Assembly: GCA_019022495.1 (NCBI GenBank)
Contig: JAFEKR010000005.1
Span: 1,550,001 to 1,614,000, forward strand
Length of the DNA stretch: 64,000 bases
Source of the DNA: Epichloe hybrida
Taxonomy: Eukaryota > Ascomycota > Sordariomycetes > Hypocreales > Clavicipitaceae
Direction of reading: 5' to 3'
The position numbers and the translations under genes were made by a program. This document shows, piece by piece, positions 23,712 through 36,711 of this stretch (position 1 is its first letter; the number at the start of each line of letters is the position of its first letter). The notes beneath the pieces were generated by a model. It did no database searches, had not been told where the DNA came from, and worked only from the letters and a program-made list of their open reading frames with translations.

Positions 23712-26700
23712 ATGTCCTCATCACACATGTCAACTGTCATGAATTTGGCCAGTAAATAAAGCGTGCCTCTTATTCTTTGCGTTGCGCAACAATAACCAAC
23801 TTTCCAGGTGATGTCAAATCTGGATCTGTCAAAAACCGCGACAAGGCCGTGGAAGGTAGATGATTGTGTGACTCACAATTAAGCTGGGCTTGTCTAACGT
23901 GGTAGCAGAGCTTATCACACTACTCAATCCCCGCAACAGAACCGTCAATCTGTATGTAACTGTGTCAGGTCCTGCGATAATACGGGATGATCTAACTCTC
24001 TGCCTATAGCACTGATCTCGGCGACAGGAGCTATCATCACATATTTGAAAGCCTATTCAACCTCGTCATACGCGAGAAGCCCAATTTCTACGACAGAAGG
24101 AAAAAGGAATCGGTCCGAAACGCTGCAGGCACCAGACTTACCAAATGCGCCTCCGCCATCCGAATGGCAGCTGCCAGGGCCACGCCCAAACTAGGCCGCA
24201 AAACTCTGCTGGCGTTGATAGATCACATTACGCAAGTTCTTCCTGGCCCAGACGATGATTTTGTGGCCCCTCTGGCGCAAGACTATGTCAAGACACTATC
24301 GGAGGTACTTTCGCGGCAATCTCACGTTGAATTTCTCGCTAGACAAAAAGCTGTACCTTGGGAGACCTGCGTGGATTTTCTCCTGGACATCACCTCATAC
24401 GTTCTGCCAGGTGATGTTTACTCCAGTCTGATATCCGTTGCGAGGAGCTCCCCTGTTCCGAGCAGTTCGACTCCTCGCTCGAACCTGCACTCCACTGGCT
24501 CGACTCAGAGCCAGAAAAAAGGCGGACCATTTGATGGTGACTGTCTCAAAGACGCTCTAGAGAGCCTACAGTTTTTGATACAAGCCTCCAACGCGCCCGT
24601 GGCCCGATGTGGAAAATCCATAGCAAAAGTGGCCGTCCAAGTCTTGAACATGAGGCACCTGAGCCTTGGTTCCATGCAAACAATGTGTTTCTCTATCTGT
24701 AATACCATATTTGCACGTGTTCAAGCAAATGATGTCGAGTATGGACTCAAGCTGGTTAAAGACATGGTGCCATTGATGGGTTATTGGTGGCGGGCAGACA
24801 AGGTTTCTCAAGATGAGCTTATCAGAGGCTTACGAAACGAAATTTCCAAGACCATTTCCCTCGCTCATTTCCATTTGGAGAGTCTTTCTAAACAATGGAG
24901 TTGTGATATTCAGAGTGAGATCGAGGGCCTCGCAGAGCCCCTCTGGCATGAATATTCCAAACGCAGTGACCAATCTCGGCTTCAGTTGCACGACCTCACG
25001 TTCAATCTCTCATCATTACCTCAAGGCTCGATGCATCTGTCATTGTTCGGTGTTCGAAACCACAACTCAGATGGAGAGAGCCACTGGGCGGTTGTGCAAA
25101 ACCTTGCTCTGTTGGAGAATATCCTCTTAGCAAACAGCTCGTCCGCTGCAAGGTATGCCGGGGAGACTGGTGAACAACCACGCAAGAGACAGCGAACTAG
25201 GGAATCTCAGAGCCGCCTCAGATCCAGGCTCAGGTCGGGAATCCTGGGTACACAAATAACAGCCCTTCAGCTGGTGTGCTTTCTCATAGATGGACATGAA
25301 GTCGCAATCGATGATCTCACCGCCATCATTCAAGATCTAGCAATATGTGCAGCAGACAAGAACCAAGTCACGGCATCGTGGGCGTTCATCGCAGCCTCAA
25401 GGTATGATGTTCCAGCTTTCTCTTTCAAGACCATACTGATCGACTTGTTAGTTGTGTGCCGCTCGTGAAAGCGAGTGGCATCGAAGCAGACCAGTGGAGA
25501 CAACTATGGCACCATGCTGTAAGGTCAATAAGCGTTCCAACAATGAGTAGATCTGCCTGTTTATTGCTACATCGCATCCTGGAGGCCGAATTGCTGCCAT
25601 ATAGTTTGATATCAGAAGACCTTAATAGTGTCGTGACAACTCCGGATGTGAACGGCCCCGGCCTGCTTTGCGATACGTCACTCGACCTGATGCTTCACTT
25701 GTTCCATTCTAGGAACGCAAAAGTTCCGAGTGCAAGTCAAGCTACGTCAAATCACCTAATCAGATGGGTGTTTCTCAAGTGGAACCCTAGTGAGTTTGCA
25801 GTACGATGGGCTTTTGGCAGAGATAAGTAACTAAATATACTCCTAACCTAGGCGAGTTGGCATTTGCTTCTGCGGTTTCAACTCATATCCAGCCCCTAGA
25901 GTTTGTGAATCTTATCCGAATATGTTGTGGGATTGAACCACTCTTCTGGAACGGCATATCGGCTGGTTCAGGAACTGCTATTGGCGAAGCGTGGCAGATG
26001 AGGCAAGAAATGGCACAGTATAATGAATACTTGCTGCTGTTGAATCGGGATCGGCAGAAGGTCTCGTCTGAAGTGCCGACATGTGTCTACAAGTCAGGTT
26101 TGCACCGAATCAATCCGGCAGCAGCAGATCCCAACAGCTTCTTTCCTTCGAGAAAGCTGGTATTCGAACTATTCTCGCCAAAATTGGATGACCTGGTCGA
26201 GCTGTGCAGCACCTGGACGCAGAAGCCACAGGACGGTGGAAGTCAAATTTCCTTGGAACGGTTCCAAAGCCTCATTTCCGCATGCATGATTGGTGCTATG
26301 CTGATCCCCCAGTTTTCTGATATGAAAACTCCCCAAGCTAGTTCGACAGAGTCGACTTTGGTAAAATTGGCGGAGAAGAGTTTACTTATAGCCATGGATT
26401 CGATTGAACCATCGTCTTTTGTCGATGCGAGCCTGCGAATCTTAAGACCCTGCATGCCTGGTCTAAATACAGCTGATTTGAACATGCTACACTCATTTCA
26501 CACTCCTTTGCTTCACACTCTATCTACAATATCTAATGTGATAGACCATCGGCATCCACTGCCGATCCAGGGCACAAACTCAGACCTGATGGACCTAGAT
26601 GACGAATTTGACTCCCAGAGCAGCAGGATCACGCATTCAGTTGTTTTGCCCGTGCCAAGATTCAACGTACAACTACGTACAAGCCCTCGAGCATTCTATC

Positions 26701-29700
26701 AAGAAACCAAACAACGACTAGGGCTGCTTCGCGTTATTTATGACGACACTAGTCAGATCGGCCTTCTCCCCGCGCATTGGATCAGGGGCTTCCTCTCACT
26801 GTCCGACGACGATTTGTTATGTTGCCAGGCGCTGCTTCTTGAGATATCGAATTCGGATCTTGTTGTGGGGTCAGAGAATGCGTATCAAATCATACAGCGG
26901 CTTGGGTCAGTAATGTCGGTCATTGACTATCAATGTTGCGAGGTGGCAATCACTACTTGCCTCGACGTGCTCGATGGCCTACACAGCATTTGGTTGAATG
27001 ACAGCCATGAACTCGCTGAAGCCGTTGGTGACTTGTACAATTACTTTGTGAAACTCTGTCTTAAGTCCAATTTTTTTTCGACCAAAGCCGAAATCTCCAT
27101 GGCACGCTTGCTCTTCACATTGCTTCGCGCAAGACCTTCATACGGGACCACTCTTGGGTTGGATTCTTGTCGCACGTCACTGCTTCACATTCTGCAATCT
27201 TCCAATATGCAAGCCAAATGTTTCATCGCAGAGAGGATCGCTGGCATATTCGAACTGTTCATACTGACTCTTCATGACGAGATATTCATGGACGTGCTGG
27301 CCAGTCTGCCTACCAATCCTGACGATACATCAGGCCTTGCCTTCAGGTTGCTTGCCTTGTCCAAGCTGGCCTGCCGCTGGCCAAATCTTCTTCGCCGATG
27401 CATCTATCATATTTTCGAGACACCAGGGAAGGTCGCCAAATCCATCGACTATGCAAGGTGGTGCCTCGCCGAGGTATCAAGCACGCTCAAGCTGAAGTCA
27501 GCGAAGGAGCTTTTCCGCCTCTTCTCTCGTCAGCTGCTTTACACTTGGATGGAAAACGACCCTGTTGAAAACATACCCTTTTCCATTTTTGGCTTCAAAG
27601 ACTTGACCGATATACTTCAGTCAGCTCAAGCAGATGCCATTGCGCTTGCAATAATGCGAGTCCAAAAGCCAGCTATTGCCATCCTAGCCAAAACACTTGC
27701 AGTAAAAGAAGGCGACCTGATACGAAACAACTTTGCCACATGCCTGTCCTACAGTATGGCGTTTGGAGACGTGTATGGGGATATTGGCAACGGTAAAGGT
27801 GAAGATTATATCAGGGAGACGATTGGACGCAAGGCGTACATGGAGTCGATTCACGTCAATTTTGTGGACACTATTGCATGTTTTTTCGACCTTTTGGATC
27901 AAGAAGATCGTCTTGAGAAGTTTCTGGGCATTAATGAAGCTTTTGCGTATGCCTTGGAGAATCTGGAGACAATCAAGAAATTATCCCACTCAACCAACAG
28001 ATTACCACCCAATCAGCAGCCAACGTTTCGAGCCAAATTTGTCATCCATGATATTTTTAGGCTTTGCAAAAATACAGGGGCCGAATTCCACGACATCTGG
28101 ACTCCCCCTTTGGTCCTGCTAGTTACGAGAAGGCTTTTCAACACGGTGCACCCAGCATTGGGCTCACTTCATGCTTGTTCGGTGCTGAGAAAAGTCCGGC
28201 TGGTGATGTGTTTAGCAGATGCAGTGGCGTTGGGATCCCATTGTGTCGAGATGCTTCTCAACTCCATCCGAGGGTTCATAGTGGACTCTGAATGTGCGGA
28301 CGATGCATTAGGGATGAGCCAATATCTCCTTTCCGGGGGTCGCGAATACCTAGCCGAGAAACCATCTTTCCTAGCAGGGTATGCACTGTCGACTCTTGCT
28401 TCGCTTCGTGTGTTTCTCGAGTCGAGTCAGTCTAGCACAACCCAGGAAAGCCAGTTCATAGCCACGATGAGCAAAGCTCAGAAATTCCACGACTGGTTCA
28501 GCAATTATCTTTCGGACTACACTTCAACCATGTTCGAGGATGATAGTCAGTCCGCACTTTTCAAATCCATCACACATTCTGCGGCGCATATTAGGTCATC
28601 CGGCAATGCTGCAAAGGGAACATCAGAAAGCAAATTGCTTCTGGATATACTCAAGGACGGGGTCACGGGAAAACGGCTACTGAATGAGGCATCGCGTGAG
28701 CTCGCGCTGAAACTCCTCTGTGGTGACTTTGAAATACCAGTCACTATTACGGAAGACATTATTGAGACGGACAAGGCAGCGATCGACCAAGCGTCAAAAG
28801 TCTGGAAAAGCTGTGAAGCACAAGATCTTAGCGCGAATTACCTTTCTTGGGCAGGACGCGTTGTTGGCCGATCATTTGCTGCGTCTGGAGCCATTCCGGA
28901 TGGTGTTCTTAAAGAGACAAACCTCAGCCTATACGGTCGCATTGCACCTGGATCTAATGGCTCCGAGATGGGACTGCTATACCTTCTTCAAGACCTTACA
29001 GCAGATCAGAATTCAACTGTTGCTGGATTAGCTGAGTTTGCGATAAGGAAAGCTGTCTCGCGTGCAATCGAAGTCGAAGATGAGCCTTTGCTTGTTGCTT
29101 GTCAAAGAACTCTATCAGATAGCCTTTTCACTGCTTCACAATGGGGCGACTTTCATTCCCGTTCACTGACTGGAACGAGTTGCTCAAGATTTGATGACGG
29201 GCATTCTATCTGGAACGACAACATTGCCTCCTCGCAATGGCTTCAAAAAATCAGCATCCATCTAGCTTCAGCTGTACCGGACTCGATACTGCTGTCCGCC
29301 TTGCCGCCTATACTTGTTGAAGTCCCCGGCTTCGCAGACAAGGCATTCCCGTTCATCATTCATCTGGTTCTAAGCTTTCAGCTGGAGCATCAGCAACTGA
29401 TAAAGAAGCAAATGTCTTCATCCTTGAAAGAGTGGTTGAGAGAGAAAAAACCCGCCGCTATGGAGAACTTGAAGTTGTTGATGAACACCATCTTGTACTT
29501 GCGGACCCAGGAGTATCCAAAGGAATCTTCTATTGCCGACCGGATGCATTGGCTGGACATCGAATATGCAGTGGCTTCCACCGCCGCTTCTCGATGTGGT
29601 ATGCAAAAGACGGCCCTTTTATTTGCCGAACTAGTTTCTTCTGATACGACTAGGTCGTCCCGAAGATCTTCAGCGCATAGAGAGCAAGACATGAGTGAAA

Positions 29701-32700
29701 CGCTGCTCACCATCTTCGAGAACATTGATGATCCAGACGCTTACTATGGACTCCCCGAAGATGCAAGCTTATCCAAAGTGCTTGCTCGCGTTGAATACGA
29801 GAATGAAGGATCCAAAAGCTTGGCGTTTCGCGGGGCACAGTACGACAGTCATCTTCGACTTCGACGAAAGGACGCCGGGGCTGATGGTCAGGCGCTTGTC
29901 AAGGCACTCGGGACGCTTGGACTTTCAGGTCTTTCGCACTCGGTTCTCAATACTCAAGAGCTTTCTGGCACCAATGGACATTCATTGGATAGCACTTTCA
30001 ACACGGCAAGGCGGTTGGAGATGTGGAACCTCCCAGCACCCGGCAATAGTGATCATCACGCTGTGATACTGTATCAAGCATACCAAAGTATTCATAATTC
30101 AAGAGAGCTGTCGACCGTTCAACAAGCTATCTATGATGGCTTTGGCGGGATCATGCGGAGCATTGCGCGCTCAACGCTGAATGCGACTGCTTTACGGGGC
30201 CGATTGGCAGCGCTGGCCGCTTTAACGGAACTGGACGATGTGCTGAACATTTCCGAATCGTCCGAGGTTCGAGACATGCTCAAAAAATTCGAGTCTCGGT
30301 CCGAATGGATGCGAAGTGGGCTGTGAGTAACGAAACCCTTATGTACCTACGCTCAACTGTTGACTAAATCCGGTAGATACGGCGATGTTGGCCACGTTCT
30401 GTCGTGTCGAGAGACCACCTTGAGCATGCTGTGCCAGCACCCCAGCCTCATGAAAAACGCAAAGCTTTCGGCAGATGTGCCACGACAGATGCAAGTTGAG
30501 TCGATGATCTTATCTTCGGGCGTATATCGCTATCATCAAGCCACACAGGAGTCTCTGAACATCGCCACTGCGCTCACCGAGCTCATCCCACAATGCGAGG
30601 ATCTGAATTTGCACGTGGACGCGGCTATCAAGATTGAAGTTGCCAACTCACTGTGGGATCATGGGGAGATGGGAACATCGATCCGAATGCTGCAAGCCAT
30701 TGACAGGAATTCTTCACTCACTAAACAGAGCATTCGTGTTCGTCGGTCTGATTTGTTGTCCAAGATTGGGCACAAGGTGTCTCTTGCCCGGTTGGAGAAT
30801 CCTCATGACATACAGAAATCCTACCTTGGGCCAGCGCTGAAGGAACTCAAGAGTGGACATGACAGCGAGGCAGGCGCAGTATACCATCAATTTGCTACTT
30901 TCTGCGACGAGCAACTGCAGGATCCAGATGGACTTGAGGATCTAGCAAGATTGCAAAATCTGAGAAAGGCAAAGAATGACGAGGTCAAAGACCTCAAAGC
31001 CCTCATCGACTCGACCAAGGAGACACAGCTCAAGACTAAATACGCCCACGTCCTATCAAAGGAGAAACAATGGCTGGAACTTGACGAGAAGGAGTTGAAA
31101 CGGGTAGAGCAGACGCGCAGCGAGTTCGTTCAGCTGAGTTTGGAGAACTACCTACTGTCACTCATTTCATCCGAGGACTTCAACAACGACGCTCTGCGAT
31201 TCACGGCGCTGTGGCTCGAGCGGTCTGGCGACGAATCCACGAGCAAAGCCGTCATGAAGAGTCTGTCACTGGTGCCCACGAGAAAATTCGCGACACTAAT
31301 GAACCAGCTCACGTCTCGTTTACAAAACCAAGACAGCACGTTCCAGAAGCTCTTGTTTGACTTGATATACAACATCTGTGTCGATCATCCATACCATGGC
31401 ATGTATCAGATCTGGTCTGGAACCAAGGCCAGAGCTCAGCAAAAGGACGATGTGGCTGTTCAGCGTGTCAAGGCAACGGAGAAGATCGCCCAGCAGCTCG
31501 CGGCAACCAAATCCGTGGCAGACATTTGGCTGTCAATAGACAAGACCAGCAAGTACTACCATGGACTTGCCATGGACAGGAACCCGAACAAGTACAAGTC
31601 TGGGGCCAAAATACCCATCAAGGACTGTACCGCTGGCCAGTACCTGGTGAGCTGCCTCACACGGTATCGCATCCCGCCCCCGACACTTCACATAGATGTT
31701 TCCGTCACCAAGGACTACTCCAAAGTGCCCATGATATCCAAGCTGGAGCCCACAATGACGATTGCGTCGGGCGTGAGCGCTCCCAAAATTATCACGGCAG
31801 TGGGCAGTGACGGAGTCAAGTACAAGCAGCTGGTGAAGGGCGGGCACGATGACCTTCGCCAGGACGCCATCATGGAGCAGGTGTTTGCTGCTGTGTCGTC
31901 TTTGCTGAAACTACACAGGAGCACTCAACAGCGGAATCTCGGCATCAGAACCTACAAGGTCTTGCCGCTGACAGCGTCGTCAGGCTTGATTGAATTCGTG
32001 CCCAAGACCATTCCGTTGCACGAATTCCTCATGCCTGCCCACGAGAGATATCATCCGCGTGATCTCAAGGGTTCGCAGTGCCGCAAGGAAATATTCAATG
32101 TCCAGAACCGGTCCACAGAGACTCGGCTCGCCACGTACCGAAAGGTCGCAGAGCGGTTTCAACCAGTCATGAGATACTTCTTCATGGAGTACTTTGCGGA
32201 TCCCGATGAGTGGTTCGCCCGCCGGTTGGCGTATACCAGAAGTACAGCAGCCATATCCATGCTCGGGCACGTGCTTGGTCTCGGAGACCGCCACGGACAC
32301 AACATCCTGTTGGACACAAGAACTGGCGAGGCCGTGCACATTGATCTCGGCGTCGCGTTCGAAGCAGGACGTATCCTCCCCGTACCAGAACTGGTACCGT
32401 TCCGACTGACACGAGACATTGTAGACGGCATGGGCATAACCAAGACGGAAGGCGTTTTCCGCCGTTGCTGCGAGTTCACGCTGGACGCGTTGCGTGAAGA
32501 GCAGTACTCCATCATGACGATTCTCGACGTGTTGCGATACGATCCGTTGTACACGTGGTCGATATCGCCACTACGACTGGCCAAGTTGCAGAAAGCCCGC
32601 GACGAGGAGGGCGGCGCAGACGAGCCAGAGCCCAATGAAGCCGCCGAGACAAAGAAGGCACGCAAGAACAACAGTCGCACGAATGAGCCCTCAGAGGCAG

Positions 32701-32906
32701 ATCGCGCGCTGGAAGTGGTGCGCAAGAAGCTGTCCAAGACATTGAGCGTGACTGCGACAGTGAACGATCTCATCAATATGGCTACGGATGAACGCAACTT
32801 GTCTGTATTGTATTCGGGTAAGATGCAGACGCTTCCTCGAGGGTCATGTCATGTTGGAGCAGCTTACTGACGAGAGACTTGCTTAGGATGGGCTGCATAT
32901 GCCTGA
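23712..32906 (+). CDS. TEL1: Tel1, ATM-family PI3K-like checkpoint kinase
   Basis: Eight exons: 23712-23751, 23808-23855, 23906-23951, 24010-25401, 25452-25789, 25852-30322, 30377-32817 and 32887-32906, giving 2931 aa. All junctions are GT-AG and the total frame closes. The first three exons are tiny (40, 48 and 46 nt) and carry a TAN-like motif at about residues 16-29 (SGSVKNRDKAV). A HEAT-repeat solenoid fills most of the protein, followed by the FAT region. The kinase domain has catalytic GLGDRHGHN near 2748 and the Mg-binding HIDLGVAFE. The final 20-nt exon completes the FATC tail (ending GWAAYA). Known role: recruited by MRX/MRN to double-strand breaks and telomeres, where it phosphorylates SQ/TQ sites. 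Catalytic residues are all present. Confidence 0.95.
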
Positions 32907-33045
32907 TATGTGTGCGCTGTGGATGGGGGGGGGAAGGGAGGAGCTGATTACGCATTGTTGTTTCATTTTGTTAGGGCAGGAACTTCTTGCATATCGGACA
33001 CGGGTTGGCGGGAGCGAGTACATGTTGCGGAGAAATTCTATTTTG

Positions 33046-33065
33046 TATTGTATTGTATTGTATTG
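33046..33065. repeat. (TATTG)n microsatellite
   Basis: Four to five perfect TATTG units lie in the spacer between TEL1 and CUL4. Confidence 0.85.
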
Positions 33066-33267
33066 TGGTAGGTAGATGAGCCGGTGATGGTTGAGAGGCG
33101 AGAGAGATTGAAATTGCTTGGTTGGTTTCGGCACAGCCTACCGGGTAGCCTATTGGTGCACTCCACCAACCACATGTGTACACCATTGTACAAATCACCA
33201 CCTGTGTAATCACCACATGACCATTTGCTGATGTCAGCTTCCCCACACTCAACTTGACTCGACCACC

Positions 33268-33343
33268 CGACCTCACTTGGGATTTCAACGCCGACCTCGC
33301 TTGGGATTTCTACGACCACCCGACCTCACTTACGATTTCAACG
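33268..33343. repeat. Imperfect 24-bp tandem repeat upstream of CUL4
   Basis: Three copies of CCGACCTC(A/G)CTT(G/A)(G/C)GATTTC, the second followed by a short insertion. The repeat ends about 210 bp before the CUL4 start codon. Confidence 0.7.
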
Positions 33344-33551
33344 TCGAGCTTCAATATCAAGCCTCCACCCTTTGCCTCGACCCTGAGCTCGCAGTGATAT
33401 CCATACATCTCATCTCTAGTGCCTGTCACCTCGCGCTCATCCATGCTCAGTCCGTACAGCCTCAGACAGCAGCGCTGCTCTCCTCTGCGCCTAGATTAAC
33501 CCCGTTGCGACTTGCGACACATCCCTTCGGCCGAATTCATCCATTCATTCC

Positions 33552-36136
33552 ATGCAATCCGGGTCGCCCGATTCGCACCGCGCCTCCCGCCGACGACAGC
33601 GTCTCTCTTCATCACCGCCCTCGTCCTCTGCCGACGCCAAACGACCTCGACACGCCGGCTGGCCCGTTGCCGTCATGGCTACTGCCAAGGCGAGGGGCAA
33701 GTTGCCCGAGACGATCGATCTCACCGAGCGGCCTTCGGCATTTCAACCTTATACGGGAGCCAAGAGGCTCGTCATCAAGAACCAGCGACCGCCCGTGGAC
33801 CGGGAGTCACAGGTGGAAGAGTACTATGCAAGGATAGAGACGGACCTGGAGGAAGCCCTGGCGGCCATCTTTTCCGCAAGACGGCCGGCTGTGCCGCTGG
33901 AGCGCCTGTACCGCGGCGTGGAAGACGTGTGCCGCAGGGGCAATGCCGCCAGAGTCTATCGTTTGCTGAAAGAGCGCGTAGATGCCCACCTGCAGTCGGC
34001 CGTCTTGCCGAGGATAAGGCGCAATGGCGGACAGTCAAACATGGACGTGCTGAGAAGTGTGAGGGAGGAGTGGAAGTCTTGGAACGCCCAGACCATTACG
34101 ATCCGGTCGACGTTCAGCTACCTGGATAGGACATATCTGCTGCGGGAATCTCTGCCGTCCATCAACGACATGGCCATCACTTATTTCAGGCGAATGGTCT
34201 TTCCGCCGCAGCAGTCGCGGGCCCACGCCAGCTCACCGCTTGGTGACAGGGTCATCGGCGGAGTGTGCGAGATGATTGAACACGATCGCCGCGGCGACGG
34301 CCAGCTGGATTCGGCCCTGCTGAAGGAAACCATCCGCATGCTTTACGTCCTGGGAGTATACGTCAAGCAGTTTGATCCCGTGTTCCTGCGGCAGTCAAGG
34401 GCGTACTTTGAAGAGTTTGGCGAATCGTGGAGCACGTCATCACTCAAAGACTACATTTCGGCGTGTGAGACTCTTCTGGCCAAGGAGGAGCATCGATGCA
34501 TCGCATACAACTTCGATAGCACTACCGAGAAACAGCTTCTAGATTCAGCGCACGAGATACTGATTGAGAGCTATTCCGAGAAACTGCTGCACTCGGACAG
34601 CCTGTCCAAGCTATTGTCAGATAAGGATATCAAGTCAATGAAGGGCTTGTACGATCTGCTACGCCTCTCGGGCATTCAGAAGAAGATGAAGGCCCCGTGG
34701 AGCGAATACATCAGGCAGACTGGGACCGAGATAATATCGGACAAGCAGAAGGGGGATGAGATGGTTCTCCGCTTGCTGGAACTGAGACGATCGCTGGATC
34801 TCCTGATTCGAGATGCCTTCCAGAAAGACGAGGACTTTCTATGGGGCATGCGAGAAGCGTTTGGCAAATTCATGAATGATCGCAAGATAGCGTCATGTTG
34901 GGACTCGGGGACGTCCAAGATTGGAGAGATGACGGCCAGGTATATCGACATGCTGCTTCGGGGCGGCCTGAAGGCGTTGCCCAAGGAACTCCTGTCGGAT
35001 GTGCAGGACAGGGCGGCGGCCGAGAAGGAGGGCCAAGCCAGCACCGCGGACGAGGACGCCGAGCTGGACAGACAGCTCGACCAGGCACTGGAGCTTTTCC
35101 GATTCATCGAAGGCAAAGACGCCTTTGAGGCGTTCTACAAGAAGGACCTTGCCCGGCGTTTGCTCATGGGTCGCAGCGCGAGCAAGGATGCGGAGCGCAA
35201 CATGCTGACCAAGCTCCGAGGCGAGTGCGGCTCAAACTTCACCCACAACCTGGAGCAAATGTTCAAGGACCAAGAGCTCGCCAGGGACGAGATGGACGCC
35301 TACGGGCTCTGGAGGCGGGCCAACAGGCAAGGACGCGCGCCGGCCGTTGATCTGTCCGTCATGGTCCTGTCGGCCTCGGCGTGGCCAACATACCCCGATT
35401 CCCGCATCAGCCTCCCCGACGAGGTGGCGACGGAAATCGAGCGCTTCGACCAGCACTACAAGGACAAGCACACGGGCCGACTTCTCACCTGGAAGCACTC
35501 GCTCGCCCACTGCTCCATCAAGGCGACCTTCCCCAAGGGCACGCGCGAGCTGCTCGTCTCGGCCTTCCAGGCCGTCGTGCTCATGCTGTTCAACAGCGAG
35601 CCCCCCGAGGGAGGCTTCCTCTCCTACAAGCAGATATCGTCGGCAACGGGCCTCCAGGGCGGGGACCTGGATCGCACCCTGCAGTCCCTCGCATGCGGCA
35701 AGTACCGCGTCATCACCAAGCATCCCAAGGGCCGCGACGTCAGCCCCACCGACACATTCACATTCAACAAGGCCTTCACGGACCCAAAGTACCGCGTCAA
35801 GATCAACCAGATCCAGCTCAAGGAGACCAAGGAGGAGAACAAGGCCACGCACGAGCGAATCGCCCAGGACAGGCGCTTCGAGACACAGGCCGCCATTGTG
35901 CGCATCATGAAGAGCCGCAAGTCGATGGGCCACGCCGAACTCGTCGCCGAAGTAATCAACTTGACCAAGACGAGGGGCAGCGTCGAACCCGCCGCCATCA
36001 AGAAGGAAATCGAGAGGTATGAGCCGCAGCATCCACGGGATTTTCTTTTTTTCTCGAAGCGCTAACATGTCGTGACAGCCTGATTGAAAAGGACTACATT
36101 GAACGAGAAGACAGCTGTTACACATATCTTGCCTGA
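33552..36136 (+). CDS. CUL4: Cullin-4, scaffold of the CRL4 (DDB1) ubiquitin ligase
   Basis: Two exons, 33552-36016 and 36079-36136, give 840 aa. The 62-nt intron (GTATGA...GACAG) lies in the last codons. Splicing replaces a dead-end tail with SLIEKDYIERED...YLA, the canonical cullin C-terminus. After a disordered N-terminus comes GAKRLVIKN, characteristic of the CUL4 subclass, then cullin repeats, the cullin-homology domain at about 480-680 (FIEGKDAFEAFYKKDLARRL), and the winged-helix end. The neddylation site is K787 in IVRIMKSRK. Known role: the N-terminal repeats bind DDB1 and the C-terminal half binds Rbx1/Hrt1. CRL4 acts in DNA repair and replication licensing, and in Neurospora and fission yeast in heterochromatin through Dim-5/Clr4 complexes. 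An internal ATG at 33675 is an alternative start. Confidence 0.93.
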
Positions 36137-36711
36137 AAGGTTTTTATTCCCAAGCGTGGGCGGGCGCATGGTCAGTCAAGAGTACACAACTGAGTAGTAG
36201 CGGTGTTGCCCATTCTCGACAACAATAGCCGATATCAACGCCCATCTCGTTGTCAAAAGGGAGGAGAAGCGGTCATCACAGCCGCGCAACATGATAATCG
36301 TCCCGTGTATTCCGACAGATTCCCACTCCCAATCGACAAATGCGTGCGCGTCATGCATCATGAGAAGCACCACCATGGTTCATTGCGTGACTTTACGCGT
36401 GCTTGGAATGTACTGTGGCCTTCAAATATAATCGTACGTCATCGTACCGGATTCAGCATCACTGACTTTCCGTACTTGTGATGCCTTGGATTCTGCTCAT
36501 CCACAAGACGGAACGGACGGAACGAATCAACTACAATCACACCCTGCACTTGAGAAAAATAATGTAGAATAAATGTGGTGGAATATAATACACCATGGTA
36601 CTCGCGTAAAATAGAAATTTGCATAGCAAAGCTCCCCCACCCCCCTAAAAAAGACAAACCGTATATCCAACGCCGCGCTAAAAGACACCATCCAATCCAA
36701 TGAACCACAGC
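36137..36711. other. Convergent intergenic region CUL4 / palH
   Basis: These 575 bp lie between gene ends. They are moderately AT-rich and contain a C-rich CCCCCACCCCCC run near 36634-36645. No gene or repeat is recognised. Confidence 0.5.

Larger units (their letters stand above)
32907..33551. promoter_or_regulatory. Intergenic region TEL1 3' / CUL4 promoter
   Basis: A 645-bp head-to-tail spacer. It contains a (TATTG)5 microsatellite at 33046-33065 and an imperfect repeat of about 24 bp (CCGACCTCACTTGGGATTTC) present three times at 33268-33343. A pyrimidine-rich stretch precedes the CUL4 ATG, as is common for fungal promoters. No gene is seen. Confidence 0.5.

Noticed and set aside
35232..36125. 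297-codon frame antisense to CUL4
   Set aside because: It is the shadow of a GC-rich conserved CUL4 exon and has no recognisable domain.
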